From Candidatus Treponema merdequi (lineage in GTDB: Bacteria > Spirochaetota > Spirochaetia > Treponematales > Treponemataceae), in contig JAGHVB010000084.1 in assembly GCA_018064525.1 (NCBI GenBank), forward strand, positions 1-35,280: DNA of 35,280 nt, in the 5' to 3' direction. The notes under the pieces were generated by a model. It did no database searches. It saw only the letters and a program-made list of their open reading frames with translations, and was not told the origin of the DNA. This document shows, in pieces, positions 1 to 9,164 of this stretch (positions are counted from its first letter, which is position 1; each line of letters starts with the position of its first letter). The position numbers were made by a program, and so were the translations under genes.

Positions 1-107
1 TGAAATTACTTTTAAAGATTTTTTTGATTCGTATTCTTTCATAAATTTTAAACTTTTTTATATAAATTTTATACACTATTATACAATATTTTCTTATATT
101 AATAAAC

Positions 108-139
108 AAAAAAGGACTGTCCTTTATGAACAGTCCTTT
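108..139 (-). terminator. Intrinsic terminator of the V-type ATPase operon
   Basis: A perfect 10-bp inverted repeat (arms 111-120 and 130-139, 9-nt loop) lies just after the stop codon of the last ATPase gene. Read on the minus strand it is followed by a run of six T and a further T-rich tract, the classic Rho-independent form. The plus-strand reading has no T run. Bases 1-107 beyond it are AT-rich and I see nothing else in them. Confidence 0.85.
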
Positions 140-161
140 ATCATTAACTCAATTCAATAAC

Positions 162-584
162 TTAGCACATGATCATTGAGAATACCATTGCGAACAAAGC
201 AACAGTTTCACAAAGACCTACTACCATGATGTACTGAGCAAAACCTTTTCCTGTTTCACCAAGAGCGTCAGAACCTGCAGCACCTGCTTTTCCCTGAGCG
301 ATAGCTGAGAAACACATTGCAAGACCAGAAGCAAGACCGAGTCCCAAGAGGAACCATGGATCTTTTGATGAAGTAGCCATCTGCTGCATCAACAAGAAAC
401 CGTAGATTGTCTGTGTCAAAGGAGCACCGGCAAATACTGTCAAAATGAATGGAGCTGGTTTGTTATTAACATAGCAGCGTTTCCAAGCACCAATTGCACC
501 CTGTCCGGCAATTCCAATTCCAATTGCTGAACCAATAGCAGCAATACCCATAGCAATAGCAGCACCTAACATTCCAAAATTCAT
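162..584 (-). CDS. atpK: V/A-type ATP synthase subunit K (membrane rotor ring)
   Basis: This is the proteolipid subunit that forms the ion-carrying rotor ring of the V/A-type ATPase in the inner membrane. The 140-residue product is a duplicated helical hairpin, giving four membrane helices, as in bacterial NtpK proteins. The second hairpin keeps the ion-binding carboxylate (E126, in GLCETVALF). The first hairpin has Gln at the equivalent place (Q58, in PLTQTIYGF). T57, Q58, Q97 and E126 match ligands of the sodium site known from Enterococcus NtpK, so sodium coupling is possible (inference). The ATG follows a clear AAGGAG ribosome site. It is the last gene of the operon, 12 nt after subunit I and directly before a terminator. 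Confidence 0.93.
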   Translation of the reverse strand: MNFGMLGAAIAMGIAAIGSAIGIGIAGQGAIGAWKRCYVNNKPAPFILTVFAGAPLTQTIYGFLLMQQMATSSKDPWFLLGLGLASGLAMCFSAIAQGKAGAAGSDALGETGKGFAQYIMVVGLCETVALFAMVFSMIMC

Positions 585-596
585 AATTAATTCTCC

Positions 597-2564
597 TTAT
601 TTCTCTACCGTTTCTTTGAACGGTTCATATTTAAAGCCAGACCATGACATTCCAAGATGTGTTGAAAACTCAAGAGTATTCAAACGAACGCCATGAACAA
701 TTACAGACAAGAGGTTCAAAATCATGTTCAAACCATGTCCAAATACCAAAAGCAAAACTGCACAAGCAAACAGAATTGCATGCCCAAGCATCGGACCTGC
801 CATTGAGTTTACAGTGTTTGAGATTGCAGCTCCCGCAAGACCTACAGCCCACAAACGGATGTAAGAAACAATATCTGAGAAGACGTTGACAACGCCTAAC
901 AGTACAGAAATAATATTCTTACAGCTTTCAAGAATTGACTTAACTACACTTCCTTCGTAATTAGCAAATACAAAGCTGAATACGAATCCGCCTGCAACCA
1001 TTCCGATTGCAATTGTTCCAACTGGAATTGAAACAGGATTTGAATTGATATAAGTATCAATTACAAGTCCAAGCGGGAAGATTGTAGAACTTACAACCAT
1101 TGAAAGTACTACATAGAACATACCCCAAAGCTGAACGAGAGATCCGAGATCTGCAAGTGCCTTAGGCGACTTTTCAGAAAGGTTTCTCTTGATTCCTTTT
1201 ATATGGGCAACAGACAACTGCAAAAGCGCAAGGCTGAAACAGAAAATCTGTAAGTTCTGTGCGTTTGTCAAACCGATTGATTTATCAGTTATCCAGAACG
1301 GAGTCCAGATCATGTCAGCATATGCATTAGACAAAGGCTTAACAGAGTATTTTGTCAAGAAATCAAGTCCAATACCATTCAACTGTTCTGGAGTAAGTCC
1401 GAACCATGTACATGTAACAAATCCCCATGCTACAGTCGCAAGTCCTACAAGAAGAACAAGGGACAGAAGTGGTGAAGATTTTTTTGCTGCTTTATTTTTA
1501 AGAATAAGAAGCAGACTTATTACAGATACTAAAAGTCCGTATCCGCCGTCTCCAAAAATCATTCCGAAGAAAACTGTAAAGAAAAGAAGGAACCAGCCTG
1601 AAATATCATATTCATGATATCCTGGAACTGTTCCCAAAAAGTCTGTAAGCGGATAAATAAGGCTTACAAATCTGTTGTTCTTTAATTTTGTCGGAACGTT
1701 GTCTTCTTCTGAAGGATCATCGCTTGCCATAGCCCATGAGTTTTCACGGGCACATGCCTTGAGGCTTTCAAAGCTGTCAACAGGAACATACCCTGTAACC
1801 CAAGAGAGGGATGCCGCACTTTCGTCTGCATCTGTTTCCATTCCAGAGAAGATATTTTCAAATTCGATGTCTTTCTGTAAAAGTTCATGATATGAGTCAA
1901 TTGATTTAAGATATTTTACAGAATCTTCAAATTCGACCTGATTTTTATTAAGTTCACTCTTTGCAATTCTAATTTTTTCCTTTATTTCGTTAATTGAATT
2001 TTCAGGTAGAACTACATTGAATGCTTCCGGAGGCAATCCCTGAGGACGTTCTGCATCTGGAGAATCCGATAATAAAAGGAATCTTGTTACAGATTTTGAA
2101 ACGTTTACAAGAATTGTTTTTACATCGTCAGAAATAAGACGCATTTTGTCAGATGGAATTTCATACATTGAAATGTAAATTCCTTTTTCTTTGAGATAAT
2201 CAAAGTCTTTAGGGTCAAGTTCACCCCATCCGGCAAATCTGTCTAACTCTGAAGTATAAGAAGTAATCTGATCAAAAAGTTCTTTTTTTCGGTCAATGAT
2301 TTCAAGAACGCGTTTTGCTTTGTTGAAAGCTTCTTCATTGGAAACTTCTTCATACTTGAATGTTTTTTTGTTTACTTTTATTTCTGATAAAAGCATAGAC
2401 GCATTGAACAATGTGTCTGAAACATTCTTGTATTTAGCAAGCTGTTCGCCCTTTCCTTCTACACTTTCGAGATGTACAACTCCAAGTTTTCTAAGAGTTT
2501 TAAGAGCTTCTTTTTTCTCTTTATCAAGAATGACAAGAGAAACTTTTTTCATAGGTACTATCAT
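597..2564 (-). CDS. atpI: V/A-type ATP synthase subunit I (stator, a-subunit homologue)
   Basis: Subunit I forms the ion half-channels next to the K ring and anchors the peripheral stalk. The 655-residue product has the usual two-part build: a soluble, partly coiled-coil N-terminal half (to about residue 320) and a C-terminal half with seven or eight hydrophobic helices. The conserved arginine region near the C-terminus is visible as HGVRLNTLEF, matching the arginine needed for ion release in the family. The start codon overlaps the stop of subunit D (TAATG), which indicates translational coupling. A second Met four codons in (MKKVSL) is an alternative start. Family assignment is firm from length, topology and operon position. 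Confidence 0.93.
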   Translation of the reverse strand: MIVPMKKVSLVILDKEKKEALKTLRKLGVVHLESVEGKGEQLAKYKNVSDTLFNASMLLSEIKVNKKTFKYEEVSNEEAFNKAKRVLEIIDRKKELFDQITSYTSELDRFAGWGELDPKDFDYLKEKGIYISMYEIPSDKMRLISDDVKTILVNVSKSVTRFLLLSDSPDAERPQGLPPEAFNVVLPENSINEIKEKIRIAKSELNKNQVEFEDSVKYLKSIDSYHELLQKDIEFENIFSGMETDADESAASLSWVTGYVPVDSFESLKACARENSWAMASDDPSEEDNVPTKLKNNRFVSLIYPLTDFLGTVPGYHEYDISGWFLLFFTVFFGMIFGDGGYGLLVSVISLLLILKNKAAKKSSPLLSLVLLVGLATVAWGFVTCTWFGLTPEQLNGIGLDFLTKYSVKPLSNAYADMIWTPFWITDKSIGLTNAQNLQIFCFSLALLQLSVAHIKGIKRNLSEKSPKALADLGSLVQLWGMFYVVLSMVVSSTIFPLGLVIDTYINSNPVSIPVGTIAIGMVAGGFVFSFVFANYEGSVVKSILESCKNIISVLLGVVNVFSDIVSYIRLWAVGLAGAAISNTVNSMAGPMLGHAILFACAVLLLVFGHGLNMILNLLSVIVHGVRLNTLEFSTHLGMSWSGFKYEPFKETVEK

Positions 2565-3172
2565 TATGCGTTCTCTCCTTCATTCTGTAATTTTTTCTTA
2601 GAAATCTTACTGCGGACAACGGCCGCAACCTGTTCATCACCAAGATAAACAGTAATTTTCTTTATGTTAGCTTTTGTTTCAGGAATCTTAACTTTTTCGA
2701 AAAGATTTACGCGCTGTGTCGTAACGCGAAGTTCCTGACTCAATAAGCGAACCTGTTCTTCTAAAACATCAGCTTCAAGGTCTAATGATAAAGCCTTTTC
2801 CATTCGGTCGGCTGCCATATCAATCCAAAGCGGTGTTGAATAAAGGTCATAATCTCCGCGGGAAAAATCTGCACCTTCATAAATCGGAATATTTACACCG
2901 GCAATATTTCCGGTTGATTTACGAATATTTTTTACCGTAACCATTCCAGGTTTAAATGCTTCTTTTTCTCCGAATACAGAAATCCAAACCTCAAATTCTG
3001 CTTCGAGTTGTTTTCTGGCGGCACGAACTTCTTTGGCCCGTGCATCAATCGTGCGTATCTCAGTTTGAAGCTGCTGTTTTTTGAGCGTCAAAGTCGGGAG
3101 ATATCTCTTGAACATTTTGAGAGCATCTTTCTGTACTTTAAGCTCATTTTTTGTCAGCTTAATCTTTGCCAT
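2564..3172 (-). CDS. atpD: V/A-type ATP synthase subunit D (central stalk)
   Basis: Subunit D is the rotating central shaft that transmits torque between the A3B3 head and the K ring. The 202-residue product is rich in charged residues and has long helices at both ends (the N-terminal part opens MAKIKLTKNELK, a typical family start), consistent with the antiparallel coiled coil of this subunit. It lies 11 nt after subunit B with an AAGGTGA ribosome site, and its stop overlaps the start of subunit I. No subunit F or C gene is found next to it, unlike archaeal and Thermus operons. Confidence 0.92.
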   Translation of the reverse strand: MAKIKLTKNELKVQKDALKMFKRYLPTLTLKKQQLQTEIRTIDARAKEVRAARKQLEAEFEVWISVFGEKEAFKPGMVTVKNIRKSTGNIAGVNIPIYEGADFSRGDYDLYSTPLWIDMAADRMEKALSLDLEADVLEEQVRLLSQELRVTTQRVNLFEKVKIPETKANIKKITVYLGDEQVAAVVRSKISKKKLQNEGENA

Positions 3173-3183
3173 GCGCAGTCACC

Positions 3184-4479
3184 TTAGTTTTTTGGCCAGT
3201 GTTCTTCAATCAATGAAGATTTGATACCTGTTTCCTGTTTATCGAAACAGTCGCTCAAAATCTTCCATCCGAGGTCCAAAGCATCTTCAAGTGGAATGTT
3301 CTTAGAAAGGTCCATCATTTCCTTTTCAAACATAATTCCATATTTAAGAAGCTTCTCATCCCATGCACTCATCATAAATCCCATTGATTTCTTTTCGAGT
3401 GTATCTTTATATGCAGAGTAAAGACGAATCATACCGTCCATAAGTGCACGATGGTCATTACGAGTGTCCCCGTTTACGTTCTGTTTAAGACGAGACAAAG
3501 ATCCGAATGGTTCGATGCGTCCGCCTTTAAGATAATACTGACCTTCTGTAATATATCCTGTGTTATCTGGAACCGGATGAGTTACGTCATCACCAGGCAT
3601 TGTTGTAACTGCAAGAATTGTTACAGATCCGGCATCATCAAAGTCTACGGCTTTTTCATAGCGTGATGCGAGCTGTGAATACAAGTCACCAGGGTAACCA
3701 CGGTTAGATGGAACCTGTTCCTGTGTAATCGCAATTTCCTTCATTGAGTCTGCAAAGTTTGTCATATCAGTCAAAAGAACGAGAACGTCTTTTCCCTGAA
3801 GTGCAAACTGTTCTGCAACTGCAAGTGACATATCAGGAATTTTCATACATTCTACTGTAGGGTCAGATGCTGTGTGCATGAACATTACTGTCTTTGACAA
3901 AGCTCCGCCGTTTTCGAGTGTATTCTTGAAATACAAATAGTCATCGTACTTAAGACCCATTCCACCAAGAACGATTACGTCAACTTCTGCCTGCATCGCA
4001 ATGCGAGCAAGAAGCTGGTTGTATGGTTCACCAGAGATTGAGAAGATTGGAAGTTTCTGAGAAACAACCAGAGTATTGAACATATCAATCATTGGAATAC
4101 CAGTACGAATCATTCGTTTGGCCATAATACGTTTTGAAGGGTTAACAGATGGTCCACCGATGTTAACAAGGTTATCAGCAAGAGCCGGTCCCTTATCACG
4201 AGGTTCACCAGAACCGTTGAAGATTCTTCCGAGCAAATTGTCAGAGAAAGAAACTTCCATTCTGTGTCCTAAGAATTTAATGTGATCACCAGTTGAAACA
4301 CCACGACCACCGGCAAATACCTGCAAAGAAACTGTATCACCTTTGATACCGTTTACTTCTGCGAGTGATTTTCCGAAGCGAGTTTCAATTTCTGCAAGTT
4401 CGTTATAAGCAACATCAGTTGCTTTTACTGTAATAACGCTACCGTTGATGGATTCAATTTTGCTATAAACTTTATTCAT
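3184..4479 (-). CDS. atpB: V/A-type ATP synthase subunit B (non-catalytic head subunit)
   Basis: Subunit B alternates with A in the hexameric head and binds nucleotide without being catalytic. The 431-residue length fits archaeal-type B subunits. In place of a Walker A motif the protein has [14 protein letters not shown] (roughly residues 147-160), the position where B subunits have lost the P-loop lysine. The stretch [21 protein letters not shown] is spread over the usual conserved region upstream of the signature [14 protein letters not shown]. Its ATG overlaps the stop of subunit A by one base (TAATG), with an AAGGA ribosome site inside the end of A. Confidence 0.95.
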   Translation of the reverse strand: MNKVYSKIESINGSVITVKATDVAYNELAEIETRFGKSLAEVNGIKGDTVSLQVFAGGRGVSTGDHIKFLGHRMEVSFSDNLLGRIFNGSGEPRDKGPALADNLVNIGGPSVNPSKRIMAKRMIRTGIPMIDMFNTLVVSQKLPIFSISGEPYNQLLARIAMQAEVDVIVLGGMGLKYDDYLYFKNTLENGGALSKTVMFMHTASDPTVECMKIPDMSLAVAEQFALQGKDVLVLLTDMTNFADSMKEIAITQEQVPSNRGYPGDLYSQLASRYEKAVDFDDAGSVTILAVTTMPGDDVTHPVPDNTGYITEGQYYLKGGRIEPFGSLSRLKQNVNGDTRNDHRALMDGMIRLYSAYKDTLEKKSMGFMMSAWDEKLLKYGIMFEKEMMDLSKNIPLEDALDLGWKILSDCFDKQETGIKSSLIEEHWPKN

Positions 4480-6248
4480 TATTCACCATCCTTGAGCTCT
4501 GCTTCCAATTCAGAATTACATTTTCCGTTCTTTGCAGCGTATGTTTCTTTAATTTCTGCTTCGAGGGAATTGAATTTATCTGATTTCCATTCTGAGTAGT
4601 TCCAGTCCTGGAAAAGCTGACGGAGTTTGTTGAAGTAATCGCGGGCTTCGTCCTTTTCTTTGAGTTCAAATGCAGAACCCAAAACTTTTACAACCTGACG
4701 GAATACATATTTCTGACGTTCAACGCTTACTGCTGCGTCAACTTTATCAAATGAGTTCTGCTGCATGTAAACTGCATCAAGGAATTCACTCTTTAAGTAT
4801 TCGATAAAGTCTTCTGTTGAAGTACCTTCTTCACCTACTACCTTCATCATCTGGTTAACTTCTACACCTGAAAGGAATACTTTTCTTGCGTAGTCAACCC
4901 AGTACTGAGGAAGAACAGATTTATATTTTGACCATGAAATAATCGGGTCAATTGCAGGATACTTACGCGCATCAGAGCGTTCACGAGAAAGACCGTGGAA
5001 TGCACCTACTACTTTAAGAGTAGCCTGTGTTACTGGTTCTTCAAAGTTACCGCCGGCTGGAGATACTGTACCACCGATTGTTACAGATCCAGTTGATCCG
5101 TCACGGAGTTTTACGATACCAGCGCGTTCGTAGAATGCTGCGATATAAGATTCGAGGTAAGCTGGGAATGCTTCTTCTCCAGGAATCTCTTCCAAGCGTC
5201 CTGACATTTCACGGAGAGCCTGTGCCCAGCGTGATGTCGAGTCAGCAAGAAGAAGAACATGAAGTCCCATCTGACGATAGTATTCAGCAAGTGTTACTGA
5301 TGTATAAACTGAAGCTTCGCGGGAAGCAACAGGCATTGATGATGTATTACAAATGATGATTGTTCTTTCCATCAATGAACGTCCTGTTCTTGGGTCTGTC
5401 AATTCTGGGAACTCTTTAATTGTTTCTACAACTTCACCGGCACGTTCACCGCAGGCAGCGATGATTACGATATCAACGTCTGCGTTACGAGATGTTGTGT
5501 GCTGCAAAACTGTTTTACCTGCACCGAATGGTCCAGGAATACAATAAGTTCCACCTTTAGAAACTGGATAGAATGTATCAATCAAACGAACCTGAGTTAC
5601 CATCGGATCTGATGGAGCAAGTCGTTCTGCATAGCAGTTTACTGCACGTTTTACAGGCCAGTAGAAAGACATCTTCAATTCTCTGTCATTTCCTTTTTCA
5701 TCTGTGATAACGGCTACTGTTTCGTCGATTGTATAATCACCTTCTGATTTGATTGATTTGATTTTTGAAATTCCAAGACAATCAAATGGAATTAAAATCT
5801 TATGAGTAAATGGTCCTTCTGGAACTGTACCGAAAGAGTCACCTGTGTTTAAAGTGTCTCCAGGTTTTGCAGTTGGTGTGAAGTGCCATTTTGTTGTTGT
5901 TGAAATTGGTTCTACATAAACACCGCGTTCGAGGAAGTATCCTGCTTTTTCGGCAAGAAGTGGAAGCGGGTTCTGAAGACCATCATATACCTGACCTAAA
6001 AGGCCTGGTCCCAAACGAACAGCAAGCATGTCTCCGGTAAACTCAACAGTGTTACCGGTTTTAATACCTTCTGTCATTTCATAAATCTGCATCTGGGCTG
6101 TGTTTCCGCGGATACGGATGATTTCGCCCTTAAGCTTTTTATCTTCTACATTTACGTAGCCGACTTCGTTCATTGTAACGTTTCCGTCAAATTCTACAGA
6201 AACCATGTTACCGTTGATTCCGACTACTTTTCCTTTTGTTTCAGTCAT
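4479..6248 (-). CDS. atpA: V/A-type ATP synthase subunit A (catalytic head subunit)
   Basis: This is the catalytic subunit that hydrolyses or makes ATP at the A-B interface. The Walker A motif is complete (GPFGAGKT, residues 239-246). The N-terminal beta-barrel (about 1-75) and the A-type non-homologous insertion (about 110-200, including FTPTAKPGD) come before the nucleotide-binding domain. The C-terminal helical domain ends near residue 589, a normal family length. Its start overlaps the stop of the DUF2764 gene by 4 nt, and its stop overlaps the start of subunit B. The presence of the insertion and the A/B pairing rule out an F-type alpha or beta subunit. Confidence 0.96.
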   Translation of the reverse strand: MTETKGKVVGINGNMVSVEFDGNVTMNEVGYVNVEDKKLKGEIIRIRGNTAQMQIYEMTEGIKTGNTVEFTGDMLAVRLGPGLLGQVYDGLQNPLPLLAEKAGYFLERGVYVEPISTTTKWHFTPTAKPGDTLNTGDSFGTVPEGPFTHKILIPFDCLGISKIKSIKSEGDYTIDETVAVITDEKGNDRELKMSFYWPVKRAVNCYAERLAPSDPMVTQVRLIDTFYPVSKGGTYCIPGPFGAGKTVLQHTTSRNADVDIVIIAACGERAGEVVETIKEFPELTDPRTGRSLMERTIIICNTSSMPVASREASVYTSVTLAEYYRQMGLHVLLLADSTSRWAQALREMSGRLEEIPGEEAFPAYLESYIAAFYERAGIVKLRDGSTGSVTIGGTVSPAGGNFEEPVTQATLKVVGAFHGLSRERSDARKYPAIDPIISWSKYKSVLPQYWVDYARKVFLSGVEVNQMMKVVGEEGTSTEDFIEYLKSEFLDAVYMQQNSFDKVDAAVSVERQKYVFRQVVKVLGSAFELKEKDEARDYFNKLRQLFQDWNYSEWKSDKFNSLEAEIKETYAAKNGKCNSELEAELKDGE

Positions 6249-6787
6249 GTAGTTTCTCCAAGTATTTCATCATAAATTTTTCGATAGGAAACTTTTCCAA
6301 CTTCTTTGTCAAACAATTTCATTCTCTGGCAGAGAAGAAGTTTTAATCCGTATGCATAAACCGCATCAATTGAAAAGTTATCAAGCGGCTGCATCGAATT
6401 TAAAGTATCCATCCTGTATTGATTCAGGAACTCTTCGGCAGCTAGAGGGCTGTCCATTCCTACTGCTGTTCTGGCAGCCTGCAGAATATCTGCAGTGCAA
6501 GAACCAGGTAAGACTGTAGATTCTTTTTTCATCTTTACCGCTCTAATCTGAGCTAAAGCAAGACGTAAACAGCGTTCTTTATCATTCCATTTATCAAGAA
6601 ATTCTGAACCTGTTGATACTTCTTCTTTGGCTGGTTCGAGCGAAAGATTTTCGAGAACCTTAAGGCTCTTTTCATCAAGAAAGCGTGAGCAAAGATCCCT
6701 GAAGTATTTTTCTGTAATCGCGAGCTGCTTGCTGTCATTTTCATCAATAGCAGGAAGCTGCGACATCAGGTAATACTGACTTGCCAC
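6245..6787 (-). CDS. DUF2764-family protein of the V-type ATPase operon
   Basis: A 180-residue soluble protein sits between subunits E and A. The opening YYLMSQLPAI and the helical, Leu-rich remainder match the DUF2764 family, which occurs at this operon position in spirochaetes, chlamydiae and Bacteroidetes. No function has been shown for the family to my knowledge. Because this operon has no subunit C (the d-type socket between central stalk and rotor ring), and because C is also an all-helical protein, a role as a replacement C subunit or assembly factor is a reasonable inference. It starts 6 nt after subunit E and overlaps the start of subunit A, so its stoichiometry is probably tied to A. 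Confidence 0.82.
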   Translation of the reverse strand: MASQYYLMSQLPAIDENDSKQLAITEKYFRDLCSRFLDEKSLKVLENLSLEPAKEEVSTGSEFLDKWNDKERCLRLALAQIRAVKMKKESTVLPGSCTADILQAARTAVGMDSPLAAEEFLNQYRMDTLNSMQPLDNFSIDAVYAYGLKLLLCQRMKLFDKEVGKVSYRKIYDEILGETT

Positions 6788-6793
6788 TCTTTC

Positions 6794-7408
6794 TTACTCC
6801 TTTGCTGCTTCTTTCATTATCTCTGCTAATTTTGGATTCAAATAAGCTGAGAAGAGTTCTGCAACAGATTCTGCTGAATAGTCGTAGAAACTTGCACCGT
6901 TGTTCATTCCGATTCTGAATCCGCCTGCCAAAGTTTTGTCCGGTTTAATTTCGAGGCCTTTTTCAATTTCTGATTTAAGGGCTGAAGTCAAACCGCTCTT
7001 TAACTCTGAAAGATCGTTTTCTGAAAGTAGAACACTGATGTCTGAAACATCTGATTTAGATGCCCAAGCTTTTACTGTTTCTGGGATTAACTTTTCGAGT
7101 AAAGCTTTTGAATATGCAGTCTTTGTTTCTGCCTGTACAATAGCAGAGAGCTCTGCTGTAATTCCATCTCTGAAAGCGATAAGGAGATTACGGCTTGACT
7201 GTTTAATTGCATCAACGCTGGCTTTTTCTAAGCGGGCAGTTTCAGACTGTGCATCTTTAATGATACTGTCTGCCTTAGCCTTTGCTTCTGCAATGATAGA
7301 TTCTGCTTCTTTTTTTGCATTTTCTTTTATTGCATTTGCTTCTTGTTCAGCTGACGCAACGCCATCTTTTTTGATCTTATCGATCAATTCCTGTAACTGG
7401 ACGTCCAT
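6794..7408 (-). CDS. atpE: V/A-type ATP synthase subunit E (peripheral stalk)
   Basis: Subunit E builds the peripheral stalk that holds the head still against the rotor. The product is 204 residues from the chosen ATG. It has a long Ala/Lys/Glu-rich coiled coil (about residues 10-70) followed by a globular head-binding domain with the family-like stretch GGFRIGMNNGASFYDYS. I chose MDVQLQELIDKIKKDG as the start because an AGAGAGG ribosome site lies just upstream. An in-frame ATG 18 codons earlier has no such site and would place AT-rich promoter sequence inside the gene. It is the first gene of the operon. A separate G/H stalk subunit is not seen nearby. Confidence 0.88.
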   Translation of the reverse strand: MDVQLQELIDKIKKDGVASAEQEANAIKENAKKEAESIIAEAKAKADSIIKDAQSETARLEKASVDAIKQSSRNLLIAFRDGITAELSAIVQAETKTAYSKALLEKLIPETVKAWASKSDVSDISVLLSENDLSELKSGLTSALKSEIEKGLEIKPDKTLAGGFRIGMNNGASFYDYSAESVAELFSAYLNPKLAEIMKEAAKE

Positions 7409-7448
7409 TAGTACCTCTCTTAATTTTTTTATAATATAGTATTTTATA

Positions 7449-7478
7449 ATTATAACACCCAAAAAGCGTTATCCGCAA
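7449..7478 (-). promoter_or_regulatory. Predicted promoter of the V-type ATPase operon
   Basis: On the minus strand a perfect TATAAT (7449-7454) lies 18 nt after a weak -35 box TTGCGG (7473-7478). It is about 40 nt ahead of the chosen subunit E start. The -10 match is exact; the -35 match is poor. Confidence 0.5.
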
Positions 7479-7516
7479 ATAAAAAATGAGGAAACTTATT
7501 CTGCAGTTTTTAGAGA

Positions 7517-8590
7517 TTAAAACTCAAAACTATACACAGTTATAGCATTGTATTCTTCACCTGGTTCAAGAATACAGTTTGGAAAACCAGGTTTGTTTGG
7601 TGCATCCGGGAATGCCTGAGTTTCAAGGCAGACTGCACCATGCTTTTCGTATACAGTTCCACATTTTCCGACAATTCCACCAATCCAATTTGCAGCATAT
7701 AGCTGAATGCCAGGCTGGTTTGTATAGACTTTCATTGTGCGGTTTGTTGAAGGATCTTTTAAGATTGCAGCTTCTGCTCCAGGAGCTGTAAAACATTCTT
7801 CTGTTGGTGTTACCCATTCCGAATCTGTTGAATGCCAGAGTGTTGTGTAACAGTTATCATAACCCGGAGCAACTTTTTCTATGTCCTGTCCCAAAGTCTT
7901 TGTTGTATTAAAATCGTAAGCTGTTCCCTTTACAGGAGTGAATTTTCCTGTTGGAATCAATTTGTCATCGACTTCAAGAATGTTGTCAGACTTGAGCATA
8001 AGAGTATGATTTAACGCAGTTCCACTTCCATGAAGATTGAAGTATGCGTGATTTGTCAGATTAATCGGAGTCTTTCTGTCTGTTGTTGCCTTGTAATCGA
8101 GACGGAGTTCGTTTTTGTCGTTGAGTGTGTAAGTTACTGTAAGCTGAATGTTTCCGCCAAAGCCCTGTTCACCGTCCGGACTTGTTCTTGTAAACTGAAT
8201 GCCTTTTCCGTTTTTGTTGGAAATGATTTTACTGTTCCAGATCATGTGGTCATATCTTGTAAAACCGCCGTGAAGTGTATTTATTTCATTATCATTTTTA
8301 TCAAGTTCGTATGAATTTCCATCAATGCTGTATTTTGCTCCACCGATTCTGTTTGCAAAGCGGCCTACGATTGAACCAAAAGAATATCCCGAACATTTTA
8401 CAAAATCAGTAAGTGTTGAATATCCGAGAATGACATCATCTTTGAGTCCAAGTTTGTTCGGCAAAAAGATTCCTGTTAATGTACAGCCAAAGTCAGTTAC
8501 ACAGAAAGACATTTTTCCATTATCAACTGTGTAAAGTTTTGCAACCTGTCCGTTTGACAAAGTTCCGAAATCTGATTGAGTAATTTTCAT
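7517..8590 (-). CDS. Aldose 1-epimerase (galactose mutarotase)
   Basis: This enzyme interconverts alpha and beta anomers of aldoses such as galactose or glucose in the cytoplasm. The 357-residue length is normal. Key family features are visible: RFANRIGGAKY (77-87), NTLHGG with H107, NHAYFNLHG with the catalytic acid H181, and CLETQAFPD with the catalytic base E323. The ATG follows AAAGAGG at suitable spacing. It lies 67 nt after the end of the motility operon on the same strand. I see no clear terminator in that gap, so read-through is possible, but its function has no evident link to motility. The 54-nt gap to the ATPase operon holds that operon's promoter. Confidence 0.93.
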   Translation of the reverse strand: MKITQSDFGTLSNGQVAKLYTVDNGKMSFCVTDFGCTLTGIFLPNKLGLKDDVILGYSTLTDFVKCSGYSFGSIVGRFANRIGGAKYSIDGNSYELDKNDNEINTLHGGFTRYDHMIWNSKIISNKNGKGIQFTRTSPDGEQGFGGNIQLTVTYTLNDKNELRLDYKATTDRKTPINLTNHAYFNLHGSGTALNHTLMLKSDNILEVDDKLIPTGKFTPVKGTAYDFNTTKTLGQDIEKVAPGYDNCYTTLWHSTDSEWVTPTEECFTAPGAEAAILKDPSTNRTMKVYTNQPGIQLYAANWIGGIVGKCGTVYEKHGAVCLETQAFPDAPNKPGFPNCILEPGEEYNAITVYSFEF

Positions 8591-8657
8591 AAAAAAAACC
8601 TCTTTATTATTAATTTGTATTATTTTGTATACTACATAAGAATGAGTATAGAATAAA

Positions 8658-9161
8658 CTAAAGCATATCTATTATAAACTGAACTTCCGTTGTAGAAAGT
8701 CCTGTTTCTTTTGCAATTTTATCTACTGCGTAACCGAGTTTAAAAAGTTCCACTACTCTTTCTTTTACGCTTACATTTTTTTTAATCGGATTTTTAGAAA
8801 TATAAATTTCCGGAACATCTTCTTTTACTTTTTTTGTTTTTTTTGCAGATGCAGGTTTATCATTAATTTTTATTTCAAATGCTGTGTCTTTTTCAATAAT
8901 CTTTTCTGCATAATTTTTTGTATCCGGGATTTTCTTTTTTTTGACATTTTCAACAGTCTGATTTAATTCTTCAATTTTTGAATCAATCAGATTTATATTA
9001 TCAAGCGTATTACGGTTGACTTCTGTCATTAACAGAGAAATCTGGTCTCTTGTTTTTCTGATTACATCTTCTGTAGAAAAAAGATTTTTAAATTTTACGA
9101 AAAATATTATCCACAAAACTATATTGATAACACACATTGTTACGATAATTGTAAGCTGCAT
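8658..9161 (-). CDS. SwrB-like (DUF6115-type) membrane-anchored motility protein
   Basis: The 167-residue protein has one N-terminal membrane helix (about residues 3-24), a coiled-coil cytoplasmic region (about 35-80), a Lys/Asp-rich linker and a C-terminal helix-turn-helix-like segment (VKERVVELFKLGYAVDKIAK, then ETGLSTTEVQFII). This architecture and the C-terminal pattern resemble SwrB of Bacillus subtilis, which lies next to the flagellar sigma factor gene there and promotes basal-body/export-gate assembly. Here too it lies close downstream of the FliA-type sigma gene, at the end of the motility operon. Similarity was judged by eye; a general DUF2802-like relative is the other possibility. 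It starts 3 nt after the preceding small gene. Confidence 0.55.
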   Translation of the reverse strand: MQLTIIVTMCVINIVLWIIFFVKFKNLFSTEDVIRKTRDQISLLMTEVNRNTLDNINLIDSKIEELNQTVENVKKKKIPDTKNYAEKIIEKDTAFEIKINDKPASAKKTKKVKEDVPEIYISKNPIKKNVSVKERVVELFKLGYAVDKIAKETGLSTTEVQFIIDML

Positions 9162-9164
9162 TTT

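Noticed and set aside
7463..7516. Terminator after the aldose epimerase gene
   Set aside because: Only short imperfect stems were found and no T run follows them; the gap is better explained by the ATPase promoter.
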